A stretch of 53,001 nt of DNA from Leeia oryzae DSM 17879 (GTDB taxonomy: Bacteria; Pseudomonadota; Gammaproteobacteria; Burkholderiales; Leeiaceae): contig NZ_AQXU01000009.1 in assembly GCF_000376945.1 (NCBI RefSeq), forward strand, positions 1 through 53,001, read 5' to 3'. Made by a program: the position numbers and the translations under genes. The notes below the pieces were generated by a model, which worked only from the letters and a program-made list of their open reading frames with translations, did not search any database and was not told the origin of the DNA. This document shows positions 34,143 to 44,312 of the stretch, one piece after another (the first letter of the stretch is position 1; each line of letters begins with the position of its first letter).

Positions 34143-35594
34143 TTAAGACGCGAAGGATGCCAATACCACCTGCTGGCAATAGTCCAACAGAGATTGAGGC
34201 AGAATACCCAGTGCGAGAATGAACAGACCATTCACCACAAGTGCGAACTTCATACCTTTATCAGTACTTAATTCTGCAGTCGACTCAGGAGCATCAAAGT
34301 AAGCCAGCTTCACAATCCGCAAATAATAGAACGCACCAATCACTGACAGCAGCACCACAATCACAGCCAAAGCAACATTACCACCAGCCAGTACGGCAGA
34401 AAGCACCGAGAATTTACTGATAAAGCCGACAGTGGATGGAATGCCTGCCATAGAGAACATGACCAACAGCAATACACCACCAAACAGAGGGCTGCGCTGT
34501 GCCAAGCCTTTCAGATCAGACAGTTGATCGCCTTCAAAGCCAGCCTTGGTTAACAGAAGAATCAGGCCAAAACCACCCAGCGTCATCAACATATAAGTAA
34601 TGACATAGAAAGCAGAGGCCGCATAGCCAGCCTGACTATTCACCATAACACCAAGAATCACGAAGCCCATGTGAGAAATGGCCGAATACGCAAACATGCG
34701 CTTAAGGTTTGTTTGGGCAATTGCAGTGATGTTACCAATTGCAATAGACAGTACAGCCAGCACCATCAGCATTTGCTGCCATTCTCCATGCAAGGCAGGC
34801 AACGCCTGACCCAGCACGCGTGAAACAAATACAAAAGCAGCCAACTTGGGTGCAGAACTTACAAACATGGTCACAGCAGTAGGCGCGCCATGATAAACAT
34901 CAGGCACCCACATATGGAAAGGAACAGCACCCAGCTTGAATGCAAGGCCTGCAACAATAAATACCAGACCAATTTTCACCAGCACCATGTTAGCAGCACC
35001 AGAGCCGATAATTGTGGCAACTTCGTTCACATCCAGAGACTTGGTACCGCCATACACCATGGAAATACCATACAGCAGCATGCCAGATGCCAATGCACCC
35101 AGGACAAAATACTTCATGCCTGCTTCGGTACTTTTCACGCTGTCACGCTCCAATGCAACCAGTGCATAAGAACTCAAAGACAAGAGCTCCAGACCAACAT
35201 ACATAGACAGGAAGTTATTTGCAGAAACCAGCACGCAAATACCCATCAGTGCAAAAAGCATCAGCGCATAGTACTCACTTTTGAACATGCCACGATCAGT
35301 GACGTACTGGGTGCCATACACAAAAATAACAAATACCGTTGCAATTGCTGCCAACTTCATCGCTGTGGCCAATGGATCTAGCACATACATGTGATGGAAT
35401 GTGTAAATAACACCACTCTCCCCCACATTCAGCACGATCAAGGCTGTGACGATCAAACTGAGTAAACTACCGCCCAGCAGAATTGCCCTGGAATTTTCTT
35501 TCAAAAAAAGATCCAGCATCAGCAGCACAGAAACCGCACACAAAAGAAACGTTTCTGGCAAGGCAGGTACAATATTCAATCCAGCAAGCATCAT
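34143..35594 (-). CDS. nuoN: NADH-quinone oxidoreductase subunit N
   Basis: A 483-residue proton-pumping membrane subunit of complex I, related to Mrp antiporters. About fourteen hydrophobic helices are visible. Typical segments are VGLELLSLSSYALVAL (with the antiporter-type Glu), KLGAVPFHMWVPDVYHGAP and FAYSAISHMGFVILG. It follows nuoM with a 58-base gap and precedes the DUF2818 gene. Confidence 0.97.
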   Translation of the reverse strand: MMLAGLNIVPALPETFLLCAVSVLLMLDLFLKENSRAILLGGSLLSLIVTALIVLNVGESGVIYTFHHMYVLDPLATAMKLAAIATVFVIFVYGTQYVTDRGMFKSEYYALMLFALMGICVLVSANNFLSMYVGLELLSLSSYALVALERDSVKSTEAGMKYFVLGALASGMLLYGISMVYGGTKSLDVNEVATIIGSGAANMVLVKIGLVFIVAGLAFKLGAVPFHMWVPDVYHGAPTAVTMFVSSAPKLAAFVFVSRVLGQALPALHGEWQQMLMVLAVLSIAIGNITAIAQTNLKRMFAYSAISHMGFVILGVMVNSQAGYAASAFYVITYMLMTLGGFGLILLLTKAGFEGDQLSDLKGLAQRSPLFGGVLLLVMFSMAGIPSTVGFISKFSVLSAVLAGGNVALAVIVVLLSVIGAFYYLRIVKLAYFDAPESTAELSTDKGMKFALVVNGLFILALGILPQSLLDYCQQVVLASFAS

Positions 35595-35652
35595 AATTAA
35601 ATTCCAGCGTGTTTTGCGTTTAGCTTATATAAAGACGCTTATTGACTCAGGA

Positions 35653-37170
35653 TTACTGAGACAAACCAGCTACAGCAGCCTGTTTATCAGCCACCAGCGT
35701 AATCAGGTTGGTTACAGAAGCGTGCATTTTTTGCGCGAACAGATCCGGATAAAGCCCCATGCCCAGAACGGTGGCAGCAAGGATGATCAGAACCAGTAAT
35801 TCGCGTCCATTCACATCAGTCAACTCTGCAACATGTGAGTTGGCAACAGCACCAAAAATAACTCGCTTATACATCCATAGTGTATAGCCGGCACCAAAGA
35901 TCAGCGTGGTTGCCGCCAGTACGGCAACCCAGAAATTGGCTTTTGTTGCCCCCATAATCACAAGGAACTCGCCAACAAATCCACTCGTTGCAGGCAGACC
36001 TGCATTCGCCATTGCAAACAACAGGAAGAACGCAGCAAATTTAGGCATGGTGTTCACAACACCACCATAGTCAGCAATCTGGCGGCTATGCACACGGTCA
36101 TACATCACTCCCACGCAGAAGAACATCGCTGCGGATACAAAGCCGTGAGAAATCATTTGAAGCAGAGCACCTTCAACCGCATACGGATTAAGCTGGCTAC
36201 CTTCAAACAGGAAGAACCCAAGCGTCACAAAGCCCATGTGTGAAATTGATGAATACGCAATCAATTTCTTCATATCAGCCTGCACCAATGCCACCATGCC
36301 GATATACACCACTGCAACCAGGGACAGTAACACAATCAGCCAGCTCAGCTCATGACTGGCAACCGGAGCGATTGGTAAACAGAAACGGAGAAAACCATAA
36401 GCACCGATCTTTAGCGTAATCGCTGCCAGCACCATGGAACCACCAGTCGGCGCCTCAACGTGCGCGTCAGGCAACCAGGTATGAACTGGCCACATCGGCA
36501 CCTTCACTGCAAATGAAGCAAAGAATGCTACAAACAGCAAGATCTGGATATCGCGAGACAAACTCAAAGACTGGAAGTCTGCAATTGAGAAGCTACCACC
36601 GCTCGCCTTATGCAGGTACAAAAATGCAACCAGTAACAGCAGAGAACCCAGCAACGTATACAAGAAGAATTTAACAGACGCATACACTCTGCGCGGGCCA
36701 CCCCAAATACCGATAATCAGGTACATCGGAATCAGCATGGCTTCAAAGAATACATAAAACAGCACCGCATCCATGGCAGCAAAGGAGCCATTGATCAGGC
36801 CTGACATGATCAGGAAAGCCGCCATGTAGTGAGAAACCCGGCTTTGGATCACTTCCCAACCAGCCAGAATCACCAGCAGCGTTGTAAAGCTGTTAAGGAT
36901 AACGAAGAACAGCGAAATCCCGTCAATACCCAACGCATAATGGATATTGAATTGAGAAATCCAGACTTTGTCTTCAATAAACTGCATGCCAGCATGCAAG
37001 TCTTGAAACTGCGTAAATAGTGGCAGCGTAGCCAGGAAACTGACAGCCGCACCTATCAAGGCAATCCATCTAGCTAACTTTGCTTGCGAGTCGCCCCCCA
37101 CAAACAACACCAACACGCCAGACAAAATCGGCAGCCAGATTGCAAGACTTAACAGATGATTCTCAAACAT
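35653..37170 (-). CDS. nuoM: NADH-quinone oxidoreductase subunit M
   Basis: A 505-residue antiporter-like membrane subunit. The pumping-channel residues are in VFFEAMLIPMYLIIGIWGG (Glu of helix 5) and KVPMWPVHTWLPDAHVEAP (Lys of helix 7), with LIAYSSISHMGFVTLG further on. The start (MFENHLLSLAIWLPILSGVL) fits the family. It is one of three large pump subunits with NuoL and NuoN. Confidence 0.97.
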   Translation of the reverse strand: MFENHLLSLAIWLPILSGVLVLFVGGDSQAKLARWIALIGAAVSFLATLPLFTQFQDLHAGMQFIEDKVWISQFNIHYALGIDGISLFFVILNSFTTLLVILAGWEVIQSRVSHYMAAFLIMSGLINGSFAAMDAVLFYVFFEAMLIPMYLIIGIWGGPRRVYASVKFFLYTLLGSLLLLVAFLYLHKASGGSFSIADFQSLSLSRDIQILLFVAFFASFAVKVPMWPVHTWLPDAHVEAPTGGSMVLAAITLKIGAYGFLRFCLPIAPVASHELSWLIVLLSLVAVVYIGMVALVQADMKKLIAYSSISHMGFVTLGFFLFEGSQLNPYAVEGALLQMISHGFVSAAMFFCVGVMYDRVHSRQIADYGGVVNTMPKFAAFFLLFAMANAGLPATSGFVGEFLVIMGATKANFWVAVLAATTLIFGAGYTLWMYKRVIFGAVANSHVAELTDVNGRELLVLIILAATVLGMGLYPDLFAQKMHASVTNLITLVADKQAAVAGLSQ

Positions 37171-37217
37171 AAATGACCCAATACGTTCTGTTTAATATGA
37201 TGCAGTTAAAATGCTGA

Positions 37218-39221
37218 TTAGTGGGCAAACAATATTTGCTGGAACCACCATGTCAAAGCAGCCATGACAGCAATAATCATCATCAGGGCATAGTGATTCA
37301 GCAGACCAGTCTGCGCGCGCCGAACCACAGATGAAATGCCACCGACAAGTTTGGCCAAACCATTCACAATCAGACCATCAATCAGCAGCACATCGCCAAC
37401 TTTCCACAACAACCAGCCAAGTCCACGTGCACCTTTCGCAAATACATTGATATACAAATCATCCATGTAGTATTTGTTTTCAAGCAGCGTATTGATAGGG
37501 CCTGCAATTTGCTTGATCCGGGCAGGAATGGACGGTGCCTTCATATAGAAGAACCAAGCGGTAACAACACCTGCCAACGCCAGCCAGAACGGAAGAGACG
37601 TAACAGCATGTAAAGCCATACCAGATGCGCCATGGAATTCATGATGTAGCTCTTCCATTACTGGATGCAACTCACTAAAAATTACACCTTTGAAGAAACT
37701 GCCATAGAGCATTGGCTCGATAGTAAAGAAGCCAATCAATACTGACGGAATCGCAAGGCATACTAGTGGCAAAGTCACCACCCATGGTGATTCATGCGGC
37801 TCATGTGCTTCTCCGTGACCATGATGGTCATCATGTCCATGATCATCATGGTGAACATTGCGGAAACGCTCTTCACCATGGAACACCAGAAAGTACATAC
37901 GGAATGAATAGAAAGCGGTTACAAACACACCGGCAATCACCGCAAAGTATGCAAAAGAAGCACCAGGCAGATGAGAAGCATGCACTGCTTCAATAATGCT
38001 GTCTTTAGAATAGAAGCCAGAGAAAAATGGCGTACCGATCAGCGCCAGCGAACCTAGCAAAGACGTAATCCAGGTAATTGGCATGTATTTGCGCAAACCA
38101 CCCATGTTGCGAATATCCTGATCATGATGCATGCCCATGATGACAGAACCCGCACCTAGGAAAAGGAGAGCCTTGAAGAACGCATGCGTCATCAAATGGA
38201 AGACAGCAACAGAATAAGCTGATGCGCCAAGTGCAACGGTCATGTACCCCAACTGGGACAAGGTCGAATATGCAACAACACGCTTGATATCGTTCTGGAT
38301 AATCCCCAAGAACCCCATGAATAGCGCAGTAATTGCACCAATCACCATGATGAAGTTCAAGGCAGTATCAGACAGTTCGTACAGTGGTGACATGCGAGCC
38401 ACCATGAAGATGCCAGCGGTTACCATGGTTGCCGCATGGATCAATGCAGAAATTGGTGTTGGACCTTCCATCGAATCAGGCAGCCAAACGTGCAGCGGGA
38501 ACTGCGCAGACTTACCCATTGCACCAATGAACAACAAGATACCAATCACGGTCATCAAAGACCAGTCATGCCCCGCGATCAGGCTGATTTGCATGTCCTT
38601 CAGAGATTCCGACTTTGCAAAAACAGCCGCATAATCCAGTGTGCCGAAATATGCAAGCACCATGCCGATACCGAGTACAAAACCGAAGTCGCCTACACGG
38701 TTGACAAGGAAAGCTTTCAGGTTGGCAAAAATTGCAGTTGGCTTGTTATACCAGAAGCCAATCAACAGATATGAAACCAGACCAACCGCCTCCCAGCCAA
38801 AGAATAGCTGAACAAAGTTGTTGGACATCACCAGCATCAGCATCGAAAACGTAAACAAAGAGATATAGCTGAAGAAACGCTGATACCCGGCATCCTCATG
38901 CATATAACCGATAGTATAAATATGCACCATCAGCGATACGAAGGTCACCACGACCATCATCATGGCAGAGAGGCTATCAATGAGGAAACCCACTTGTAGG
39001 GTTACACCATTTACAGACATCCATTCATATACAGTACCGTTGAAAGACTTCCCAACTGTCATTTGGTCGTATAGCACATAGAGAGACATTACCAATGCAG
39101 CAAACACCCCAAGAATGGTAATGGTATGTGCACCCGCACGCCCTATTTTTTTACCCAACAACCCGGCAATCAAAGCGCCTGCAAGAGGCGCTAAAGGGAT
39201 CATCAAATACAGATTTTGCAT
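37218..39221 (-). CDS. nuoL: NADH-quinone oxidoreductase subunit L
   Basis: A 667-residue antiporter-like subunit with the long lateral helix at the C-terminus. Key segments are FFGWEAVGLVSYLLIGFWYN (channel Glu), KSAQFPLHVWLPDSMEGPTP (channel Lys and Asp) and RVVAYSTLSQLGYMTVALG. Between helices near residue 455 is a histidine-rich loop (HHDDHGHDDHHGHGEAHEPH) that is common in betaproteobacterial NuoL but unusual in composition. NuoL is the distal pump of complex I. Confidence 0.97.
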   Translation of the reverse strand: MQNLYLMIPLAPLAGALIAGLLGKKIGRAGAHTITILGVFAALVMSLYVLYDQMTVGKSFNGTVYEWMSVNGVTLQVGFLIDSLSAMMMVVVTFVSLMVHIYTIGYMHEDAGYQRFFSYISLFTFSMLMLVMSNNFVQLFFGWEAVGLVSYLLIGFWYNKPTAIFANLKAFLVNRVGDFGFVLGIGMVLAYFGTLDYAAVFAKSESLKDMQISLIAGHDWSLMTVIGILLFIGAMGKSAQFPLHVWLPDSMEGPTPISALIHAATMVTAGIFMVARMSPLYELSDTALNFIMVIGAITALFMGFLGIIQNDIKRVVAYSTLSQLGYMTVALGASAYSVAVFHLMTHAFFKALLFLGAGSVIMGMHHDQDIRNMGGLRKYMPITWITSLLGSLALIGTPFFSGFYSKDSIIEAVHASHLPGASFAYFAVIAGVFVTAFYSFRMYFLVFHGEERFRNVHHDDHGHDDHHGHGEAHEPHESPWVVTLPLVCLAIPSVLIGFFTIEPMLYGSFFKGVIFSELHPVMEELHHEFHGASGMALHAVTSLPFWLALAGVVTAWFFYMKAPSIPARIKQIAGPINTLLENKYYMDDLYINVFAKGARGLGWLLWKVGDVLLIDGLIVNGLAKLVGGISSVVRRAQTGLLNHYALMMIIAVMAALTWWFQQILFAH

Positions 39222-39320
39222 ATCGAACTTCTTGCCTGTATGTTTATTTAACTTATCTGCAAGACCACCTATAGTGGTCCGTACAGGGATTGGGAACCAA
39301 CTTCAACTGCTAAGAACTTA

Positions 39321-39626
39321 TTAGCCCTTTAAAGACTCAAGCTCTTCTACATTGATACTGTTCAGGTTTCTGAATAGCACAACCAAAATGGCCAGGCCAA
39401 TTGCAGACTCTGCCGCTGCAACCGTCAGAATAAAAAACACAAACAGCTGACCTGACATGTCACTCAAGAACTGGGAAAAAGCAACAAAGTTGATATTCAC
39501 AGCCAGCAGCATCAGCTCAAGGGACATCAGCAGAATAATGAGATTGCGCCGGTTCATAAAAATGCCAAGAACACCAATGGCAAACAATATTGCGGCAACG
39601 ATCAGATAATTTGTTAAACCAATCAT
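39321..39626 (-). CDS. nuoK: NADH-quinone oxidoreductase subunit K
   Basis: A 101-residue, three-helix membrane subunit, standard length. [20 protein letters not shown] carries the conserved Glu of the second helix and [16 protein letters not shown] the second Glu. It helps connect quinone reduction to the pumps. A 99-base gap with a small hairpin (GACCAC/GTGGTC, 39263-39279) separates it from nuoL. Confidence 0.97.
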   Translation of the reverse strand: MIGLTNYLIVAAILFAIGVLGIFMNRRNLIILLMSLELMLLAVNINFVAFSQFLSDMSGQLFVFFILTVAAAESAIGLAILVVLFRNLNSINVEELESLKG

Positions 39627-39651
39627 GTGAAATCCTTATCTTTAATTCACA

Positions 39652-40284
39652 TTATTCAGCTGGAGTATCGGCGTTCGGCTGTGGCTGCTCCAGAAACTTT
39701 TCTGACTGCACACGCAGAACCTTCAAGCGATCAGCACGCATGACTTTGGCCTGCTTGCCAGGATCCACATACTTTGAATCTTTGCGCTTGCGGAAAGTCA
39801 AACCAACTGCAGCGACTAACGCAACCAGAAGAATGACTGCCGCGATCTCGAATGGATAAATAAAGTCTGAATACAGCAATTTACCCAGAGCATGACTATT
39901 GCTGGCTGAGTGCATAACATCATTTGCCGGCTTAACATCCGCACCACGAACTTTAATCAACAAAATCAGTTCAGAAACCATAATGGCAGCAACAACAGCC
40001 GCTAAAGGCAGGCTTTTCCAGAACCCTTTGCGCAAGAGCTCAATATCAATATTGAGCATCATCACCACAAACAGGAACAGAACCATCACAGCACCAACAT
40101 AAATCAGTACCAGACCAATACCCAAAAATTCAGCCTCGATGAGAAGCCATAAGGCGCTGGCAGATACAAAGGCCAGCACCAAGAACAAGGCTGCATGCAC
40201 CGGGTTCTTGCTGGTCACAACTCTGAAACCGGACACGAGTAGTATCGCGGCAAACACTATAAAGACAATATCTTGAAAGCTCAT
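39652..40284 (-). CDS. nuoJ: NADH-quinone oxidoreductase subunit J
   Basis: A 210-residue membrane subunit with five hydrophobic helices. NPVHAALFLVLAFVSASALW and EFLGIGLVLIYVGAVMVLFL are the family hallmarks, the latter being the helix 3 that contains a pi-bulge in known structures. The C-terminal tail of about 40 residues is soluble and charged, a normal betaproteobacterial variant. It lies 25 bases before nuoK. Confidence 0.96.
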   Translation of the reverse strand: MSFQDIVFIVFAAILLVSGFRVVTSKNPVHAALFLVLAFVSASALWLLIEAEFLGIGLVLIYVGAVMVLFLFVVMMLNIDIELLRKGFWKSLPLAAVVAAIMVSELILLIKVRGADVKPANDVMHSASNSHALGKLLYSDFIYPFEIAAVILLVALVAAVGLTFRKRKDSKYVDPGKQAKVMRADRLKVLRVQSEKFLEQPQPNADTPAE

Positions 40285-40334
40285 ACAATATTCACTTTTA
40301 TAAGGTGACAGTTACTTATACCCAAAGAAAGCTC

Positions 40335-40823
40335 TTAGCGGTACTTAGCATCAGCTTCTCTGTCTTTAGCAATCTGGGCTTCATATTTATCCCCAACGGC
40401 TAGTAACATTGGCTTCGTATAGTAAAGATCACCACGCTTTTCACCGTGATATTCAAGTACTCGGGTCTCGACAATTGAATCTACCGGGCAGGATTCTTCA
40501 CAAAAACCGCAAAAAATACACTTGGTCAGATCAATATCATATTTTGTGGTTCGACGTGTGCCATCATCGCGCTTTTCAGACTCGATAGTAATCGCCATTG
40601 CCGGACAAACTGCCTCACACAATTTACAGGCGATACAACGCTCTTCCCCATTAGGATATCTGCGCAAAGCATGCAGCCCACGAAAACGAGGGGATTGCGG
40701 TGTTTTTTCTTCCGGAAACTGAACCGTGATCTTACGGGCAAAGAAATGACGACCCGTTACTACCATCCCTTGCACCAATTCATAGAGCAGGAATGTTTTC
40801 AAGAAGTTACGAATAGATTTCAT
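40335..40823 (-). CDS. nuoI: NADH-quinone oxidoreductase subunit I
   Basis: A 162-residue iron-sulfur subunit with two [4Fe-4S] ferredoxin motifs, [12 protein letters not shown] (about residues 60-71) and [12 protein letters not shown] (about 101-112). These are clusters N6a and N6b on the path to N2 and quinone. The N-terminal helix ([18 protein letters not shown]) anchors it at the membrane. Length is normal for the betaproteobacterial form. Confidence 0.97.
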   Translation of the reverse strand: MKSIRNFLKTFLLYELVQGMVVTGRHFFARKITVQFPEEKTPQSPRFRGLHALRRYPNGEERCIACKLCEAVCPAMAITIESEKRDDGTRRTTKYDIDLTKCIFCGFCEESCPVDSIVETRVLEYHGEKRGDLYYTKPMLLAVGDKYEAQIAKDREADAKYR

Positions 40824-40854
40824 CTAAATATCCGACCTTATTCCTAATCTGCTT

Positions 40855-41895
40855 TTACCAAGGAGAATACGGAGTTTGCATGATAACAGCGATTAACACT
40901 ACCCAAATCAAAGTGACAGGAATAAATACTTTCCAGCCCAAACGCATAATCTGGTCATAACGATAGCGAGGGAAGGTTGCCCTGATCCACAAGAAGAAGA
41001 ACAGGACCATCGCGATCTTCACAAAGAGCCATAGCGCACTACTTGCACCCAACAAGCCCCAGCTTGCAGGGAATGGAGAAAGCCACCCACCTAAGAACAT
41101 CAAAGATGTCAAGGCGGACACCAAAATCATGTTTGCATACTCTCCCAAGAAGAATATTGCAAATGCCATACCGGAATATTCCACATGGAAACCAGCAACA
41201 ATCTCTGATTCACCTTCAGCAACGTCAAATGGGTGACGGTTAGTTTCCGCAACGCCAGAAATCAGGTAGACAAGAAATAATGGAAACAAAGGCAACCAGT
41301 TCCATCCAAACACACTCCCGCCCAAATGATGAGCTTGCTGCTCAACGATGCCAGACAAGTTCAATGTACCTGATACCATCAAAACGCCTACCAAAGCCAA
41401 ACCCATCGCTACTTCATAAGAAACGATTTGCGCGGCAGAACGTAAAGCGCCCAAGAAGGCATACTTTGAATTTGACGCCCATCCGGCAACAATCACACCG
41501 TACACGCCCATGGATGTAATGGCCAAAACATACAGCAGCCCAGCATCAAGGTTAGCCAATACGACACCAGGCTCAAATGGAACAACCGCCCAGACTGCAA
41601 TAGCAGGCATAATTGTTAAAACAGGTGCAAGCACAAACAACGCCTTATCTGCTTTTGCTGGCAAAATAATTTCTTTTGTCAGCAGTTTGATGGCATCAGC
41701 AATCGGCTGCAATAATCCAAGAGGCCCCACTCGGTTAGGGCCAATCCGGATCTGCATGTAGCCAATCACCTTACGCTCAGCAAGCGTAAGATATGCAACA
41801 GATAGCAACAACGGTAAAACGATAGCGACAATCTTCAGCAAGGTCCAAACGGTCAAGCCCAAATCGTTGCCAAGCAAATGCTGGAGGAATTCCAT
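40855..41895 (-). CDS. nuoH: NADH-quinone oxidoreductase subunit H
   Basis: A 346-residue membrane subunit with eight or more helices that forms the quinone site with NuoB and Nuo[21 protein letters not shown] and [20 protein letters not shown] (acidic E-channel loop) are diagnostic, and [13 protein letters not shown] includes the quinone-cavity segment. It lies three bases after nuoG. Confidence 0.97.
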   Translation of the reverse strand: MEFLQHLLGNDLGLTVWTLLKIVAIVLPLLLSVAYLTLAERKVIGYMQIRIGPNRVGPLGLLQPIADAIKLLTKEIILPAKADKALFVLAPVLTIMPAIAVWAVVPFEPGVVLANLDAGLLYVLAITSMGVYGVIVAGWASNSKYAFLGALRSAAQIVSYEVAMGLALVGVLMVSGTLNLSGIVEQQAHHLGGSVFGWNWLPLFPLFLVYLISGVAETNRHPFDVAEGESEIVAGFHVEYSGMAFAIFFLGEYANMILVSALTSLMFLGGWLSPFPASWGLLGASSALWLFVKIAMVLFFFLWIRATFPRYRYDQIMRLGWKVFIPVTLIWVVLIAVIMQTPYSPW

Positions 41896-41898
41896 GAT

Positions 41899-44235
41899 TT
41901 ACACTCGCTCCAAAGAAACATGATCAAAGTACCCACCAAGCATGCTAGTCGCTGGGTGCCCTGCTGGAATTGAAACTGTATTGTCAGCAACAAGAGAATC
42001 TATCACCAGCTCGAAACTGCTCGTCGCATTAGCTTGCTTAACTTGAACTTTCGCGCCTGCTGAAAGACCCATGCGCTCAGCCAAAGCTGGATTAACTACG
42101 GCAACTGGCACAGCCACATCTTTCGTCGCTTGCAATGCGGGCGCACGGCGGACAATCGGATCTGCGTTATACAACGGTACTTCTGCATGGCGAACAATTG
42201 AATCAACAGCACTTAAGCCGTTGACAGCAAAACCATCGCCCAAACGATTATTTAACCGTGACAAGATTTTTTCTGCATCCAGTGCATCTGCACGCACTTC
42301 CTCTGCAGAGTCATAGGCAAAACCGGGCAATTCAAGCACGTCTGCAAGTACACGCAGAACCTTCCAGGCCGGACGGGCATCACCTTGAGGTTTTACCACA
42401 CCGTTGAAAGGTTGCAATTTACCTTCAGTATTTACATAACTACCGGCGGTTTCAGAGAACGGCGTAATTGGCAACATTACGTCAGCGTACTGTTCTGCCG
42501 CGGCTGACTTGAATGCCGAGCACACGACAACCATTTTCGCTGACGAAAGTGCTGCAACTGCCTGAGCAGGGTTATATGTGTCCAGTTCCGGCTCAACATT
42601 GAACAGAACATAAGCCTGTTTTGGCTTAGCGAACATCTGAACCGCATTGTCACCAGCGTCTGTTGGCACAGCACCAACAGCCCATGCCCCCACGCTGTTA
42701 GCAGCCAGCGCTGGTACAGACACAATTGCACCAGACAGTTCAGCAATTGCGTTAGCAATAGCAAGCAATGTGGCAAACTGTGGGTGATATTGAGCCTCTG
42801 CCCCCAGCAAAATCACCTGTTTCTCACCTGACAGCAATGTCTTGGCAATTTCCTGATGCAATGCAGTGACTTCGACTTTTGTATCAAACGAAGCAGGGAG
42901 CGGCTTACCAGCAGATTGTGCAACAGCGTGTAAAACAGCTAACAATGTATTCGCGAAGTTCGCAGGAGATACTAATGCTTTGCCTTTAAACTTAATGTAC
43001 TGCTGTGTATCTTTAGCAGTAATTGTCGCCACACTCGCACCATGTTTGACCGCATAACGGACGCGACTTGCAAGTAGCGGAATTTCTTTCCTCAAATTAC
43101 TACCAACCAGCAACATGCTATTCAGTGAACTGAATTCAGCGATACTTTGACCCAACCAAGGTATCCCTTGATAAGCCGAGTCTGCTGAAAAATCAGACTG
43201 CTTGATCCGAGAATCAATATTATTGGTGCCGAAAGCACGCAACAGTTTCTGGAACAGGAAAATTTCCTCTGTAGTGCTATGAGGAGAAATCAAGCCAGCA
43301 ATTTCTGATGCTCCACTGTTCTTCCTGATGTCCAGCAGACCATGCGCAACATATTCAAGCACTTGCGTCCATGAGACCTCTTTCCAGATGCCGCCATTCT
43401 TGATCATCGGTTTGGTCAGGCGTGCTTCTGAATTAAGTGCCTCATAGGAGAAGCGATCGCGGTCCGCAATCCAGCATTCATTAATGGCTTCATTCTCGTT
43501 TGGCAGCACACGATACACCTTGTTGTGCTTAACCTGAACGATCAGATTGGACCCCAACCCATCGTGCGGACTGACTGACTTGCGACGAGACAATTCCCAT
43601 GTCCTGGCACTGTAACGGAAAGGCTTGCTTGTCAGCGCACCAACCGGGCACAAATCAATCATGTTCCCAGACAATTCCGAATCCACTGTCTTCGAAATGA
43701 AAGGCATGATTTCAGAATGCTCGCCACGGTTAGCCATGCCCAGCTCCATACGCCCGGCAATTTCATCACCAAAACGGACACAGCGGGTACAGTGAATGCA
43801 ACGAGTCATGTCGGTACTGATCAGCGGGCCCAAATCCTTGTTTGCAACAACGCGCTTTTCTTCTTCATAGCGGGATGAAGAGCCGCCATAGCCTACCGCC
43901 AAATCCTGCAGCTGACATTCGCCCCCCTGGTCACAAATAGGACAGTCTAGCGGGTGATTGATCAACAAGAATTCCATCACACCCTTTTGCGCTTTCGCAG
44001 CAAGCTCGGAGTGAGTTTTCACTTTCATGCCGTCTGTAACAGGTGTTGCGCAGGCAGGCAAAGGTTTAGGTGCTTTTTCTACCTCAACAAGACACATGCG
44101 GCAGTTAGCTGCAATCGAGAGCTTCTTGTGGTAGCAGAAATGTGGAATATATACACCTGCCTGATTGGCGGCATCCATAACAGTACTACCAGTTTCAACT
44201 GTTAGCTGCTGGCCATTAATTTCGATTTCTAGCAT
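41899..44235 (-). CDS. nuoG: NADH-quinone oxidoreductase subunit G
   Basis: A 778-residue peripheral-arm subunit. The N-terminal [2Fe-2S] domain shows HFCYHKKLSIAANCRMCLVE, then the His/Cys-coordinated and [4Fe-4S] sites (NHPLDCPICDQGGECQLQD, DMTRCIHCTRCVRFGDEI). The remainder is a molybdopterin-oxidoreductase-like fold without cofactor. It passes electrons from NuoF/NuoE to NuoI. A perfect hairpin lies in the 77-base gap before it (listed separately). Confidence 0.97.
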   Translation of the reverse strand: MLEIEINGQQLTVETGSTVMDAANQAGVYIPHFCYHKKLSIAANCRMCLVEVEKAPKPLPACATPVTDGMKVKTHSELAAKAQKGVMEFLLINHPLDCPICDQGGECQLQDLAVGYGGSSSRYEEEKRVVANKDLGPLISTDMTRCIHCTRCVRFGDEIAGRMELGMANRGEHSEIMPFISKTVDSELSGNMIDLCPVGALTSKPFRYSARTWELSRRKSVSPHDGLGSNLIVQVKHNKVYRVLPNENEAINECWIADRDRFSYEALNSEARLTKPMIKNGGIWKEVSWTQVLEYVAHGLLDIRKNSGASEIAGLISPHSTTEEIFLFQKLLRAFGTNNIDSRIKQSDFSADSAYQGIPWLGQSIAEFSSLNSMLLVGSNLRKEIPLLASRVRYAVKHGASVATITAKDTQQYIKFKGKALVSPANFANTLLAVLHAVAQSAGKPLPASFDTKVEVTALHQEIAKTLLSGEKQVILLGAEAQYHPQFATLLAIANAIAELSGAIVSVPALAANSVGAWAVGAVPTDAGDNAVQMFAKPKQAYVLFNVEPELDTYNPAQAVAALSSAKMVVVCSAFKSAAAEQYADVMLPITPFSETAGSYVNTEGKLQPFNGVVKPQGDARPAWKVLRVLADVLELPGFAYDSAEEVRADALDAEKILSRLNNRLGDGFAVNGLSAVDSIVRHAEVPLYNADPIVRRAPALQATKDVAVPVAVVNPALAERMGLSAGAKVQVKQANATSSFELVIDSLVADNTVSIPAGHPATSMLGGYFDHVSLERV

Positions 44236-44276
44236 TGCGACTACCTAGATATTTTATTCGAAGTAACTAAAGCACG

Positions 44277-44301
44277 TTAAGGGCAAATGTTTTGCCCTTA
44301 A
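44277..44301. promoter_or_regulatory. Perfect 11-bp hairpin between nuoF and nuoG
   Basis: TTAAGGGCAAA and TTTGCCCTTAA pair completely around a 3-base loop, in the largest gap of the front half of the nuo operon. On the minus strand no long U-run follows. It may set mRNA processing or stability; a terminator is less likely in mid-operon. Confidence 0.6.
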
Positions 44302-44312
44302 TGCCCTGCCCT

